41,001 nucleotides of DNA from Candidatus Bathyarchaeota archaeon. GTDB lineage: Archaea; Thermoproteota; Bathyarchaeia; RBG-16-48-13; GCA-020355125. This document shows positions 7,139 to 15,225 of this stretch, piece by piece. Numbering within the stretch: the first letter of the stretch is position 1; each line of letters starts with the position of its first letter. The DNA lies in the NCBI GenBank assembly GCA_026015035.1, contig JAOZHB010000036.1:1-41001 (forward strand), read 5' to 3'. The position numbers and the translations under genes were made by a program. Under the pieces are notes generated by a model. That model did no database searches and was not told the origin of the DNA. It saw nothing but the letters and a program-made list of their open reading frames with translations.

Positions 7139-7149
7139 AATAAATATAC
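7139..7149 (+). promoter_or_regulatory. TATA box of the pdxA-family gene
   Basis: AATAAATATAC lies about 26-36 bases upstream of the ATG at 7175, so the transcript would start only a few bases before the coding sequence. A T run at 7000-7005 after the tRNA may end upstream transcription. Confidence 0.45.
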
Positions 7150-7174
7150 AGAAGATGAAAGCAAGGTAAAAGAA

Positions 7175-8200
7175 ATGACGAGAACTGAGCGCCCAACCAT
7201 AATGGTGACGATGGGAGACCCAGCGGGAATAGGCCCCGAGATCGCGGTGAAAACCCTCCTAAACCCCGAGGTCTACGAACGCTGCAAGCCCATCATAATT
7301 GGAGACGTAAAACTCCTTCAGAAGACAGCGAAGCAACTCAAGGAAAAAGTAAGGTTCAAGACGACAGCGACGCCCCGAAACGTCGAGGGAGAGGCGGGAA
7401 CGATCGAGGTGGTAGACCTCAACAACGTCGACCTTGAGACGCTGCAGATTGGGGAGATTAGCGCCGAGGCCGGAAGAGCGTCGCTGGAATACGTGGAAAA
7501 GGCCGTGGAATACGCTTTACACAAGGAGGTTGACGCCGTCGTGACCGCCCCCATAAACAAGAAGGCGATCAGCTTGGCAGGAAGCAGCCACATAGGGCAC
7601 ACCGAGTTCATCGCAGCCTTAAGTGGCGTCGGAGAACCGTTGACTATGTTCTGGGTGAGGGACGCAAAAATCTTTTTTCTGACGCGGCATCTTCCACTAA
7701 AAGAAGCGTTGAATGCCGTGACACGAAAGAGAGTCGTGGACACAACCATTACCATTGCAGAGGCCCTGAAGGGGATTGGGGTGACCGATCCCGAGATTGC
7801 GATTGCTGCCCTGAACCCCCACGCGAGTGATGGAGGACTGGTGGGGAGAGAGGAAGAGGAAGAACTCGCTCCAGCCATTAAGGAGGTGAGGAAACAGGGT
7901 ATCAAGGTGTACGGTCCCATCCCAGCTGACTCCGTGTTTCACCTTGCAGTGGAGGGAAGATACGACGCGGTTCTATCGCTCTACCATGATCAGGGCCACA
8001 TCGCAGCGAAGACCCTTGACTTCTATGGGACCGTGTCAGTGACGCTGGGGCTTCCCTTCATCAGGACGTCAGTGGATCACGGAACGGCTCACGAAATCGC
8101 GGGTCGGGGTATCGCGAATCCGACCAGCCTGGACGAGGCAATAAGGGTGGCTGTGAACCTCGTGAACACGCGTCACGTATGCAGTAACCTGAATGAATGA
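7175..8200 (+). CDS. pdxA: PdxA-family 4-phosphohydroxy-acid dehydrogenase
   Basis: A 341-residue protein with the full PdxA fold: TMGDPAGIGPEI near the N terminus, IGHTEF (about 143-148), NPHASDGG (about 213-220) and YHDQGHIAAK (about 270-279). The histidines and aspartate of these motifs bind the divalent metal. The family oxidises 4-phosphohydroxy-L-threonine (vitamin B6 synthesis) or, in PdxA2 enzymes, 4-phospho-D-threonate or -erythronate. Archaea normally make pyridoxal phosphate with Pdx1/Pdx2, so a sugar-acid (PdxA2-like) substrate is at least as likely. It stands alone between tRNA-Ser and the ribosomal operon, with its own TATA box. Confidence 0.88.
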   Translation: MTRTERPTIMVTMGDPAGIGPEIAVKTLLNPEVYERCKPIIIGDVKLLQKTAKQLKEKVRFKTTATPRNVEGEAGTIEVVDLNNVDLETLQIGEISAEAGRASLEYVEKAVEYALHKEVDAVVTAPINKKAISLAGSSHIGHTEFIAALSGVGEPLTMFWVRDAKIFFLTRHLPLKEALNAVTRKRVVDTTITIAEALKGIGVTDPEIAIAALNPHASDGGLVGREEEEELAPAIKEVRKQGIKVYGPIPADSVFHLAVEGRYDAVLSLYHDQGHIAAKTLDFYGTVSVTLGLPFIRTSVDHGTAHEIAGRGIANPTSLDEAIRVAVNLVNTRHVCSNLNE

Positions 8201-8364
8201 AAAGGTAGACTCCTTACTCCTGAAACCTCGTTTCTTACGTCTAGTCGTAGGCGTGTGCGTTCGGCTTGGGCATGCACCTCTCTGGTAACCGTCATGATGA
8301 GCGTTCTGGCTGCATCGTGCCGTTAATCGTCCTCCTCTCATGGTTTGACGTCACGTTACATAAT

Positions 8365-8373
8365 GTTTAAAAA
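8365..8373 (+). promoter_or_regulatory. TATA box of the ribosomal/isoprenoid operon
   Basis: GTTTAAAAA in an AT-rich context, about 85 bases before the chosen rps13 start. It predicts transcription from about 8395 and a leader of about 60 bases. It is the only strong promoter signal seen before the 14-gene run. Confidence 0.55.
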
Positions 8374-8455
8374 CACCATTTTGCATGTTTGTGTGAAAGC
8401 TTTTTGAAGCTTGATATCATTTGAGATCGATTGGTCAAAAGAGGAGCGTCAACCA

Positions 8456-8914
8456 TTGTCCGAGTTTCGCTACATAGTCCGAATAGCAGACACCGATTTA
8501 CGGGGTTCGGAGAGCTTAGAGTGTGAACTGACAAAGATTAAGGGCATAAGCATTAATCTATCAAAAGCAATTCTAAAAGCGGCTGATTTGACAGATTTAC
8601 AGGTGGGCTCTATGAAGGACGCGGAAGCCCAAAAAATCGAAGAGGTTCTGGCAAATCCTGAGGCCTTTGGAATACCGCCTTGGCTTTTTAACCGTCAAAA
8701 AGACTTGGAAACAGGTGAAAACCGGCACTTGATCGGGTCGGACCTCACCCTCCAAACGGAATCCGACATTGATCTCATGAAAGAATCGCGATCGTGGAAA
8801 GGAATTCGCCACGGCTTAGGCTTAAAGGTGCGTGGACAACGGACGAAGACCACCGCTAGGTCCGGTAGAGTGGTCAGCGTTCGACGAAGCAGCCTCCGCA
8901 GAACCCGACAATAA
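8456..8914 (+). CDS. rps13: Small ribosomal subunit protein uS13
   Basis: A 152-residue archaeal S13 from the small-subunit head, contacting the large subunit and P-site tRNA. It begins MSEFRYIVRIADTDLRG, the normal archaeal start, has the KIKGI helix-two-turn-helix region, and ends in a basic tail (RGQRTKTTARSGRV and RRSSLRRTR). The frame is open 15 codons further upstream, but the TTG at 8456 has a strong GAGGAG ribosome site 9 bases before it (8441-8446) and gives the family N terminus. It is the first gene of the long operon; rps4 follows after 25 bases. Confidence 0.96.
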   Translation: MSEFRYIVRIADTDLRGSESLECELTKIKGISINLSKAILKAADLTDLQVGSMKDAEAQKIEEVLANPEAFGIPPWLFNRQKDLETGENRHLIGSDLTLQTESDIDLMKESRSWKGIRHGLGLKVRGQRTKTTARSGRVVSVRRSSLRRTRQ

Positions 8915-8939
8915 CAAGGCGATAGAAGAGGGATATGAC

Positions 8940-9470
8940 ATGGGAGACCCCAAGAAACAGCGAAAAAAATTTGAATCCCCGAGATTTCCGTGGTCAAGTA
9001 CAGAATTGAGATCTGAACTCAGGTTTGTAGGGGAATACGGGTTACGAAATAAGAGAGAGCTGCGGCGTCACCGTTACACGGTTTCGAAGTATCGAGCCCT
9101 GGCGAGGCGTTTGTTGGCGATGCCGGAGGAAGAACGCGTAAAACTTGAGACCCAGCTCTTAAGCAAGCTCCAATCGATTAAACTCATCTCAGAAAACGCG
9201 GGTCTGGACGACGTCCTCGATCTATCTGTAGCGGGAATCCTTGAACGCAGGCTTCAAACCTTCGTCTTCAGAAACGGGTTAGCACGAACGCCGCAACAAG
9301 CACGACAGCTAGTTGTCCACGGTCATATTTCCATAGGCAACAGGAAGATAACCTCTCCTAGCTACATCGTTCGAAGGGACGACGAACAGGACGTTCACTT
9401 CACGCCGACAAGTGTTTTCGCCAAGACTGAATCAGAGTCCGTCATGAAACCGGAAGTAACAAACAATTGA
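8940..9470 (+). CDS. rps4: Small ribosomal subunit protein uS4
   Basis: A 176-residue S4, a primary 16S rRNA-binding assembly protein. An S4 RNA-binding domain starts at ERRLQTFVFRNGLARTPQQA, with the VVHGHISIGNRKITSPSY signature after it. The ATG at 8940 begins MGDPKKQRKKFESP and has GAGG upstream. The frame is open further upstream only because it overlaps rps13 in another frame. The neighbours match the conserved archaeal S13-S4-S11-Rpo3 order. Confidence 0.96.
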   Translation: MGDPKKQRKKFESPRFPWSSTELRSELRFVGEYGLRNKRELRRHRYTVSKYRALARRLLAMPEEERVKLETQLLSKLQSIKLISENAGLDDVLDLSVAGILERRLQTFVFRNGLARTPQQARQLVVHGHISIGNRKITSPSYIVRRDDEQDVHFTPTSVFAKTESESVMKPEVTNN

Positions 9471-9489
9471 ATGGTTGTGAACTGCAAAA

Positions 9490-9885
9490 ATGAGTGAAAG
9501 AAAAGAGCGGTGGGCGGTAGTGAACATCTACTCCTCCTATAACAACACCATCGTCCACGTGACCGATTTAAGTGGCGCAGAAACCATCGCTAGGTACTCT
9601 GGAGGAATGTTTGTCAAGGTTGGCCGGTACGAGTCCTCGCCCCACGCTGCCATGCAAGCGGCCTTAAGCGCGGCGCAGACAGCGAAGGATAAAGGGATAA
9701 ACGCAGTGCACATCAAGGTCAGGGCTCCAGGGGGCCACAGCCTTAAGACACCTGGCCCAGGCGCGCAACCAGCGATCAGAGCCTTAGCGAGGTCGGGTCT
9801 TCGAATAGGACGAATAGAGGAGGTCACCCCCATCCCCCACGATGGCACAAGACGTCCTGGAGGCCGCAGGGGAAGACGAAAGTAA
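9490..9885 (+). CDS. rps11: Small ribosomal subunit protein uS11
   Basis: A 131-residue S11 of the ribosomal platform. It shows [18 protein letters not shown], the internal KVRAPGGHS and [20 protein letters not shown] motifs, and the C-terminal [18 protein letters not shown] tail. Full length; ATG start 19 bases after rps4. Confidence 0.97.
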   Translation: MSERKERWAVVNIYSSYNNTIVHVTDLSGAETIARYSGGMFVKVGRYESSPHAAMQAALSAAQTAKDKGINAVHIKVRAPGGHSLKTPGPGAQPAIRALARSGLRIGRIEEVTPIPHDGTRRPGGRRGRRK

Positions 9886-9908
9886 GTGACCGAGACGGTG
9901 CGGATACC

Positions 9909-10727
9909 ATGAAAATTAAAGTTCTGGAGAGAGATGAGAACTTTCTTCGGTTTCTTGTCAGTGGAATCGATGTATCTCTCGCGAATTCTCTGAGGAGAAT
10001 AATGATGACCGAGGTGCCTTCGATGGCGATTGACACCGTCATCATGATAGAGAATTCGTCGCCCATGAAAGACGAGGTTCTGGCCCACCGGCTGGGTTTT
10101 ATTCCGTTGAGGACTGACCTCGACTCCTATGTGCTTCCCGAGAGCTGTGCCTGTAACAGTGAGCTGGGCTGCAGCAAGTGTAGGGTGACCCTCACCTTGG
10201 AGTCTGAGGCCCAGGAGGGCATGCGAACCGTCTATTCCAAGGAATTGAGTTCCATTGATCCCGAAATCGTTTCCGTGAGCGAGAAGATCCCCGTCGTAAA
10301 GTTAGCGCAGGGCCAGAAGATCCGTTTAGAAGCCTACGCGAAGCTGGGGTTGGGTCTTGACCACGTCAAGTGGCAGCCCACCTCTTGCTGCACCCATAAA
10401 TACGCTGCGGACATTCAGGTTGACCTCGAGAAGTGTACGCTGTGTAAGAAATGCGTGGACGCCTGCTTAAAGCAGGTGTTCGCAGTGGATGAACAGGTCA
10501 ACGTTGTTGACCTCGAGAGCTGTAATCTTTGTAAAGAGTGTGAAAAAGTCTGTCCGGTCGACGCAGTACGGGTGGACATGATTAAAGACGCGTTTATCTT
10601 TAACGTCGAGTCCACAGGGGCGTTACCGCCGGAACGTATCTTCTTGGAATCCATCCGAATACTGAAGGCAAAAACCGATGAATTGACGGGTTTCGTGACG
10701 CAGATCAAGGCAGGTGAAGTAGAATGA
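9909..10727 (+). CDS. rpo3: RNA polymerase subunit Rpo3 (RpoD) with a two-cluster ferredoxin domain
   Basis: A 272-residue archaeal homologue of RPB3/alpha, which dimerises with Rpo11 and nucleates polymerase assembly. The dimerisation part starts ISLANSLRR-like (SLANSLRRIMMTEVPSMAI). An inserted domain (about 165-225) carries two complete four-cysteine motifs: C176-C179-C182-C186 (CTLCKKCVDAC) and C205-C208-C211-C215 (CNLCKECEKVC). This predicts two [4Fe-4S] clusters. A further set of cysteines (C80, C82, C88, C91) lies before it. Many archaeal Rpo3 proteins keep one or no cluster. Its stop overlaps the rpl18e start by four bases. Confidence 0.97.
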   Translation: MKIKVLERDENFLRFLVSGIDVSLANSLRRIMMTEVPSMAIDTVIMIENSSPMKDEVLAHRLGFIPLRTDLDSYVLPESCACNSELGCSKCRVTLTLESEAQEGMRTVYSKELSSIDPEIVSVSEKIPVVKLAQGQKIRLEAYAKLGLGLDHVKWQPTSCCTHKYAADIQVDLEKCTLCKKCVDACLKQVFAVDEQVNVVDLESCNLCKECEKVCPVDAVRVDMIKDAFIFNVESTGALPPERIFLESIRILKAKTDELTGFVTQIKAGEVE

Positions 10728-11083
10728 GATCCAAAACGATAAATCCGGAGCTCATAGACGTCCTAAAAACGTTAGTACACACGGCAAACGAGGAAGACGC
10801 TGCTGTTTGGGACGCCGTAGCGGATAAACTACGGAAGAGCAAGCACAAGCGGGCCGCAGTAAACATCAGTCGAATAAACAGGCACTCCACAGAGGATGAA
10901 ACCGTGGTCGTTCCGGGAAAAGTACTCGGCTCAGGAGTGTTAACGCATCGAGTGAACGTGGCAGCGCTCTCATGTTCAAGGCAGGCCAGAGAAAAAATTG
11001 AGGAGGCGGGAGGCAAATATCTGACCATACCCGCCCTCATTCAGGAGAACCCTGAGGGGTCGGGGATAAGAATAATTGGGTGA
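10724..11083 (+). CDS. rpl18e: Large ribosomal subunit protein eL18 (L18e)
   Basis: A 119-residue L18e with NPELIDVLKTLVHTANE, KHKRAAVNISRINR and VVVPGKVLGSGVLTH motifs. The ATG overlaps the rpo3 stop (ATGA), indicating coupling. In most archaea rpl13 follows here. In this window only 28 bases separate rpl18e from rps9. Confidence 0.95.
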   Translation: MRSKTINPELIDVLKTLVHTANEEDAAVWDAVADKLRKSKHKRAAVNISRINRHSTEDETVVVPGKVLGSGVLTHRVNVAALSCSRQAREKIEEAGGKYLTIPALIQENPEGSGIRIIG

Positions 11084-11111
11084 CGAGACAAACGTCGTGA
11101 GGGGGATGTAG

Positions 11112-11534
11112 ATGAGAACGAGGTATGCAAGTAAAAAGAATATTGTGCTTGAGAGTGGAAAGAGGAAGACGGCTATAGCCCGAGCCATTGTCAGGCCGGG
11201 AAAAGGCCGGGTGAGAATCAACAAGATTCCCATTGAAATCTTCACCCCTGAAATCGCGCAGAGGAAGATACAGGAACCCCTCCTCCTTCTCGAGGAGCAG
11301 TTAAGTGACGTCGACATAGATGTCAACGTTCGTGGCGGGGGATTTATGGGGCAAGCTGAAGCAGCGAGAATGGCCATCGCCCGAGCCCTCGTTACCTGGT
11401 TTAAAGGCTCCTCGGTCAGAGACATCCTTCAAAGTTATGACCGAACCATGCTGACAGGTGACCCGCGGAGAAAGGAGCCAAAGAAGGTTGGCGGTCCAGG
11501 CGCGCGCAGGAAGAAGCAAAAATCCTATCGGTAG
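11112..11534 (+). CDS. rps9: Small ribosomal subunit protein uS9
   Basis: A 140-residue S9 whose C-terminal tail reaches the P site. It shows [40 protein letters not shown] and the terminal [12 protein letters not shown]...KKQKSYR. The ATG is preceded by GAGGGGGAT. Normal length. Confidence 0.97.
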   Translation: MRTRYASKKNIVLESGKRKTAIARAIVRPGKGRVRINKIPIEIFTPEIAQRKIQEPLLLLEEQLSDVDIDVNVRGGGFMGQAEAARMAIARALVTWFKGSSVRDILQSYDRTMLTGDPRRKEPKKVGGPGARRKKQKSYR

Positions 11535-11547
11535 GAGGCGGAAGACG

Positions 11548-11748
11548 ATGATGGCTCCGGTAAGATGCTTTTCGTGCGGCACCCTCGTTGGAGATAAATG
11601 GGAAGAGTTCGCACGAAGAGTTCAAGGTGGAGAGACCCCGAAGGCGGTTTTAGATGATTTAGGGATAAAACGCTATTGCTGTCGCCGCATGATCCTCTCC
11701 AACGTTGAGATTATAGATGAAGTGCTCAAATACTTTGAAGCCAAGTAA
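11548..11748 (+). CDS. rpo10: RNA polymerase subunit Rpo10 (RpoN)
   Basis: A 66-residue zinc-binding polymerase subunit, homologue of RPB10. It starts [20 protein letters not shown]; the zinc ligands are the CxxC pair C7/C10 and the CC pair C44/C45 (YCCRRM). The frame is open upstream over rps9, but ATG 11548 has GGAGG at 11534-11538. The rpoK gene that usually follows is not present before rps2. Confidence 0.95.
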   Translation: MMAPVRCFSCGTLVGDKWEEFARRVQGGETPKAVLDDLGIKRYCCRRMILSNVEIIDEVLKYFEAK

Positions 11749-11839
11749 ACACACCGCTTCAGGTAAAGAAAAAAATGGAGATGGAGGTCAGTGAAAGCGT
11801 GGAAAACTCGTGTATAGGTGGAGATAGGAGGATTCAGAC

Positions 11840-12505
11840 GTGACTGAAGAAGAAAGTAGGGAGAGGAAAGAAGTCGAAGAGGAAGAGGCTGGTCTTCTTC
11901 TGCCGATTGAAGCCCTTCTTTCAGCGGGCATACACATTGGGACGAGGATTAACACAAAGGACATGGAGGCCTTCATCTACAGAGTTAGGCCCGACGGCCT
12001 CTTCGTGTTAGATGTGCAGAAGACCGATGACCGGATCCGGACAGCCGCCAAATTCATCGCGTCCTTTGACCCAGCAAAGGTCATCGTTGTTTCTTCACGG
12101 TTGTACGGTATAACCCCTGTCACAAAGTTCTGCGAAACAATCTTTGCCCACCCGGTTACAGGCAGATTTCTGCCAGGGCTCTTTTCGAACCCCAATCACT
12201 CCAGCCATCTTGAAGCAGAGGTGGTGGTGGTAACCGACCCGAAAGCAGATAGACAGGCCGTTATAGAGGCCGCGTTGGTGGGCATACCGGTCGTGGCTCT
12301 ATGCGACACCGACAACGACTTCTCCAAGATCGACTTCGTAATTCCCGCTAACAACAAAGGACGACGATCCCTCGCCACAATCTATTGGCTGCTGGCCAGA
12401 CAGATCCTGCGGGAGAAGGGAGAGATCCCACCCGACGGTGACTTGGCAACGCCAATAGACGATTTTGAAACCAAACTCGTTGAATCTCACACACTAGTCG
12501 AATGA
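11840..12505 (+). CDS. rps2: Small ribosomal subunit protein uS2
   Basis: A 221-residue archaeal S2 with an acidic N-terminal extension. Recognisable parts are AGIHIGTRINTKDMEAFIYR, the FDPAKVIVVSSRLYG strand-helix, FLPGLFSNP and VVVTDPKADRQAV. The start is GTG at 11840 with GGAGG 7 bases upstream. The 91 bases before it hold no rpoK or enolase gene; a 22-codon frame ending on the start codon is too short to judge. Confidence 0.95.
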   Translation: MTEEESRERKEVEEEEAGLLLPIEALLSAGIHIGTRINTKDMEAFIYRVRPDGLFVLDVQKTDDRIRTAAKFIASFDPAKVIVVSSRLYGITPVTKFCETIFAHPVTGRFLPGLFSNPNHSSHLEAEVVVVTDPKADRQAVIEAALVGIPVVALCDTDNDFSKIDFVIPANNKGRRSLATIYWLLARQILREKGEIPPDGDLATPIDDFETKLVESHTLVE

Positions 12506-12523
12506 AAAGAGGCGGATAACCCG

Positions 12524-13375
12524 TTGGGAGAGCCCGTTAGGCTTCCCTGTCAGGCGGGAAGCTTCTACGCTGCATCGGAAAGACCGCTGAGAAAGCAGAT
12601 TGAAGAGTGCTTCATGCATGACTTTGCTTCGAGAGCGCTTCCCACCGTCAGAGAACAGGGCCCACGAAGGGTAATCGCCCTTGTCTCTCCCCATGCAGGA
12701 TACATGTACTCCGGTCCCGTAGCTGCAAAGGGATATGCCTACGTGGCTGACGATGGACGACCCGACGCCATCGTTCTCGTCGGCCCCAACCACACGGGAT
12801 ATGGAACGGGGGTCTCCATCATGTTGAGGGGAGTCTGGCGAACCCCCCTCGGAGACCTCAGGATCGACTCGGAGCTGGCAACAGACATTCAAAGGCATTC
12901 AAAATTCGTTGATGTGGATGCGGGGGCGCACCTCTACGAACATTCTATTGAAGTGCAACTTCCCTTCGTACAATACGTGTACGGCGCCGTCCACTTCGTT
13001 CCAATCTGTATGAGGATGCAGGATGTGGAAGTAAGCCGGGACGTTGGAGCGGCCATAGCCCGCGCCTCAGCAGGAAAAAACGTTTTAATAATCGCGTCCA
13101 CCGACCTCTCGCATTACGAACCCCAAAGCATCGTCGAGAAAAAGGATAGGTTAGCGTTGGACGCCATAAGCCGCCTCGACGAGGAAGCGCTTCAAGCTGT
13201 GGTCGAAGCCCACGGCATATCGATGTGTGGGTATGGACCAGTGTCCGCAGCCATCGTGGCGTCCAAGACCTTGGGAGCTGAAAAAGGGGTGCTCCTACAG
13301 CATAAGACCAGCGGGGACATAACAGGAGACAGAGGGCGAGTCGTTGGCTATGCCTCCGCAGTCATGGTTAAATAG
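12524..13375 (+). CDS. MEMO1 family protein (AmmeMemoRadiSam system protein B family)
   Basis: A 283-residue MEMO-like protein of the class III extradiol dioxygenase fold. Motifs: AGSFYAASERPLRKQIEECF, VSPHAGYMYSGPVAA, VLVGPNHTGYG, YEHSIEVQLPF and IASTDLSHYEP. The histidines in the PHAGY, PNHTG and EHSIEVQLP segments match the metal-site positions of the fold. The start is TTG at 12524 after GAGGCGGAT. Its place between rps2 and mevalonate kinase is conserved in archaea. The biochemical role in archaea is not established. Confidence 0.92.
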   Translation: MGEPVRLPCQAGSFYAASERPLRKQIEECFMHDFASRALPTVREQGPRRVIALVSPHAGYMYSGPVAAKGYAYVADDGRPDAIVLVGPNHTGYGTGVSIMLRGVWRTPLGDLRIDSELATDIQRHSKFVDVDAGAHLYEHSIEVQLPFVQYVYGAVHFVPICMRMQDVEVSRDVGAAIARASAGKNVLIIASTDLSHYEPQSIVEKKDRLALDAISRLDEEALQAVVEAHGISMCGYGPVSAAIVASKTLGAEKGVLLQHKTSGDITGDRGRVVGYASAVMVK

Positions 13376-13450
13376 CCTCCTACCACAATTTTATTGAGGA
13401 ATCATAGTAACGGTTTCTCCGTTGGGTTATCACCCACAAGAAGGGATGTT

Positions 13451-14431
13451 ATGAAGGTAACGGCAGCCGCCCCGGGAAAAACCATATTGGTGGGCGAACA
13501 CTTCGTCGTGTACGGTGAAGCCGCAGTAGTCATGGCGATCAACCGCCGTGTCCAAGTAACCGTGGAGGACAGAAAGGACCGTTCCCTCTACATTGCCTCC
13601 GACCTCGGCTTTTCAGGAACCTTTGTCGAAGACGAGTATACGGCTGAAACGGGTGATGTGGGAGGCGGGACGGTATTAGAGCCCATAAAGATTTCAGCGC
13701 AGACCGTTCTCAAGGCGTTCGAGGAGAATAGGGGGCTCAACATTGCGGTGCAATCTGCCATCCCCATGGCCGTGGGCTTAGGCTCTTCCGGCGCCTTGGC
13801 CGTTGCCACGGTAGCCGCTGTGGGAAAGTTTTTGGGCAGTGACTTATCGGAGGAAGAAATTGTCTCTCTGTCCACGGAGGCGGAGAAAGCTGTGCACATA
13901 AACCCGTCTGGAATCGATCAAGCCATCTCCACCTACGGTGGAGTCATCGTGTACAAGAAGAAGGAAGGCATAACCCGGCTAAAGACGACGTCCGACATCC
14001 CCCTCGTCATTGGAAACACGGGGATTCAACGGAACACGGGAACCATGGTGGACGGTGTTAGGATGAAGCGAAAACAGTTTCCCGAGATAATGAACTTGAT
14101 GAACGCTGCGGCAAATCACGTTTCTCGACAATTCATTGACGCCTTAAAAAGGGACGCCTTGAATCGGCTGGGAGAGGTAATGGACATAAATCAAGGACTC
14201 CTGATGGCGATCGGCGTTTCCCATGAAGCCTTGGAACGTCTGGTGTATGCGGCGCGGGCGAACGGCGCCCTCGGAGCGAAGCTCACAGGCGCTGGCGGGG
14301 GAGGCTGCATGATTGCGCTCGCAACGTTAGACGGCAGGGAGCGGGTGTCCGAGGCAATTCGCAGGGCAGGAGGCACGCCCATAATAGCGAAAAAGGCTGA
14401 TCAAGGTGTTCACTGTTGGATACACGAGTGA
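13451..14431 (+). CDS. mvk: Mevalonate kinase
   Basis: A 326-residue GHMP kinase that phosphorylates mevalonate for archaeal lipid synthesis. It starts MKVTAAAPGKTILVGEHFVV. The ATP-binding loop PMAVGLGSSGALAVA lies at about 108-122, HINPSGIDQAISTYGG carries the catalytic aspartate, and GAKLTGAGGGGCMIAL is GHMP motif 3. The frame is open to 13394, but the ATG at 13451 gives the standard N terminus. The next gene starts inside its stop codon. Confidence 0.95.
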   Translation: MKVTAAAPGKTILVGEHFVVYGEAAVVMAINRRVQVTVEDRKDRSLYIASDLGFSGTFVEDEYTAETGDVGGGTVLEPIKISAQTVLKAFEENRGLNIAVQSAIPMAVGLGSSGALAVATVAAVGKFLGSDLSEEEIVSLSTEAEKAVHINPSGIDQAISTYGGVIVYKKKEGITRLKTTSDIPLVIGNTGIQRNTGTMVDGVRMKRKQFPEIMNLMNAAANHVSRQFIDALKRDALNRLGEVMDINQGLLMAIGVSHEALERLVYAARANGALGAKLTGAGGGGCMIALATLDGRERVSEAIRRAGGTPIIAKKADQGVHCWIHE

Positions 14432-15219
14432 AGCCCACAGTAGTGAAGCTCGGGGGCAGCGTGATCACCGTAAAAGATGAGGCGTTCACCCCGAATCTTC
14501 CAGCCATCAACAGGCTGGCTAAGGAAATAGCTGAAGCCCAGCTCGATTCCGTGATCCTCATCCATGGCGGAGGCTCCTTCGGCCACCCTGTCGCACGGAA
14601 GTACCAGATTGTTGAAGGCTATAAAACGCCCGGGCAACGGATCGGTTTTTCCAAGACGAGACAGGCCATGATGACGCTTAACAAACTGGTCATCGACGCC
14701 TTCGTCCGACAGAGCCTTCCCGTGATTGCCGTTCAACCATCTGCCTGTATTACGACCAAGGGGGGACGAATCCACCACTTCGACGTCACCGCAATTCAAC
14801 ACTTACTCCGCCTCGGATTCATCCCCGTTCTGTACGGAGACGCTGTTTTAGACTTTGATTTGGGCTTCACCATTCTCTCGGGAGACCAACTGACCGCTGA
14901 ACTCGCAGCAATCTTCAATGCAGAAAAAACGGTCATCGCTGTGGATGTTGACGGCCTCTTCACCGACGACCCGAAGGTGAATCCTAACGCCAAACTGATA
15001 CATCAGATTTCGCTCGAAGAATTGAAGGGGCTTCTGGACAGCATCGATGAAGCCAAGACGGTGGATGTTACGAAAGGAATGCGGGGAAAGATCACGGAGT
15101 TACTCCCAGCCGTAAAGCGTGGCATTCAAATAGACCTAGTGAATGCTAGAATGGCAGGTCGACTCTACAAAGCCTTAAAGGGAGAGAAGGTTACTGGTAC
15201 AAAAATAACGCGGGGGTAG
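14428..15219 (+). CDS. ipk: Isopentenyl phosphate kinase
   Basis: An amino-acid-kinase-fold enzyme that converts isopentenyl phosphate to IPP in the archaeal mevalonate pathway. It shows VVKLGGSVITVKD, the IHGGGSFGHPVARKY loop with the substrate-binding histidine typical of IPK, the LSGDQLTAELA loop and DVDGLFTDDP. The preferred start is GTG at 14428, overlapping the mvk stop (GTGA), giving 263 residues. A TTG at 14416 would add four. With mvk just upstream, the phosphomevalonate-to-IP step must be encoded elsewhere. Confidence 0.94.
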   Translation: MKPTVVKLGGSVITVKDEAFTPNLPAINRLAKEIAEAQLDSVILIHGGGSFGHPVARKYQIVEGYKTPGQRIGFSKTRQAMMTLNKLVIDAFVRQSLPVIAVQPSACITTKGGRIHHFDVTAIQHLLRLGFIPVLYGDAVLDFDLGFTILSGDQLTAELAAIFNAEKTVIAVDVDGLFTDDPKVNPNAKLIHQISLEELKGLLDSIDEAKTVDVTKGMRGKITELLPAVKRGIQIDLVNARMAGRLYKALKGEKVTGTKITRG

Positions 15220-15225
15220 AATGCG

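Noticed and set aside
7318-7920. A 200-codon open frame antisense to the pdxA-family gene
   Set aside because: Shadow of a clearly recognised gene; Ser/Pro-rich and without a ribosome site.
8296-8306. ATGATGAG resembling a C box of a C/D guide RNA upstream of rps13
   Set aside because: No convincing D box or paired D'/C' boxes at the right distance.
11774-11842. A 22-codon frame between rpo10 and rps2 as an rpoK remnant
   Set aside because: Too short and without the RpoK motif; more likely leader sequence.
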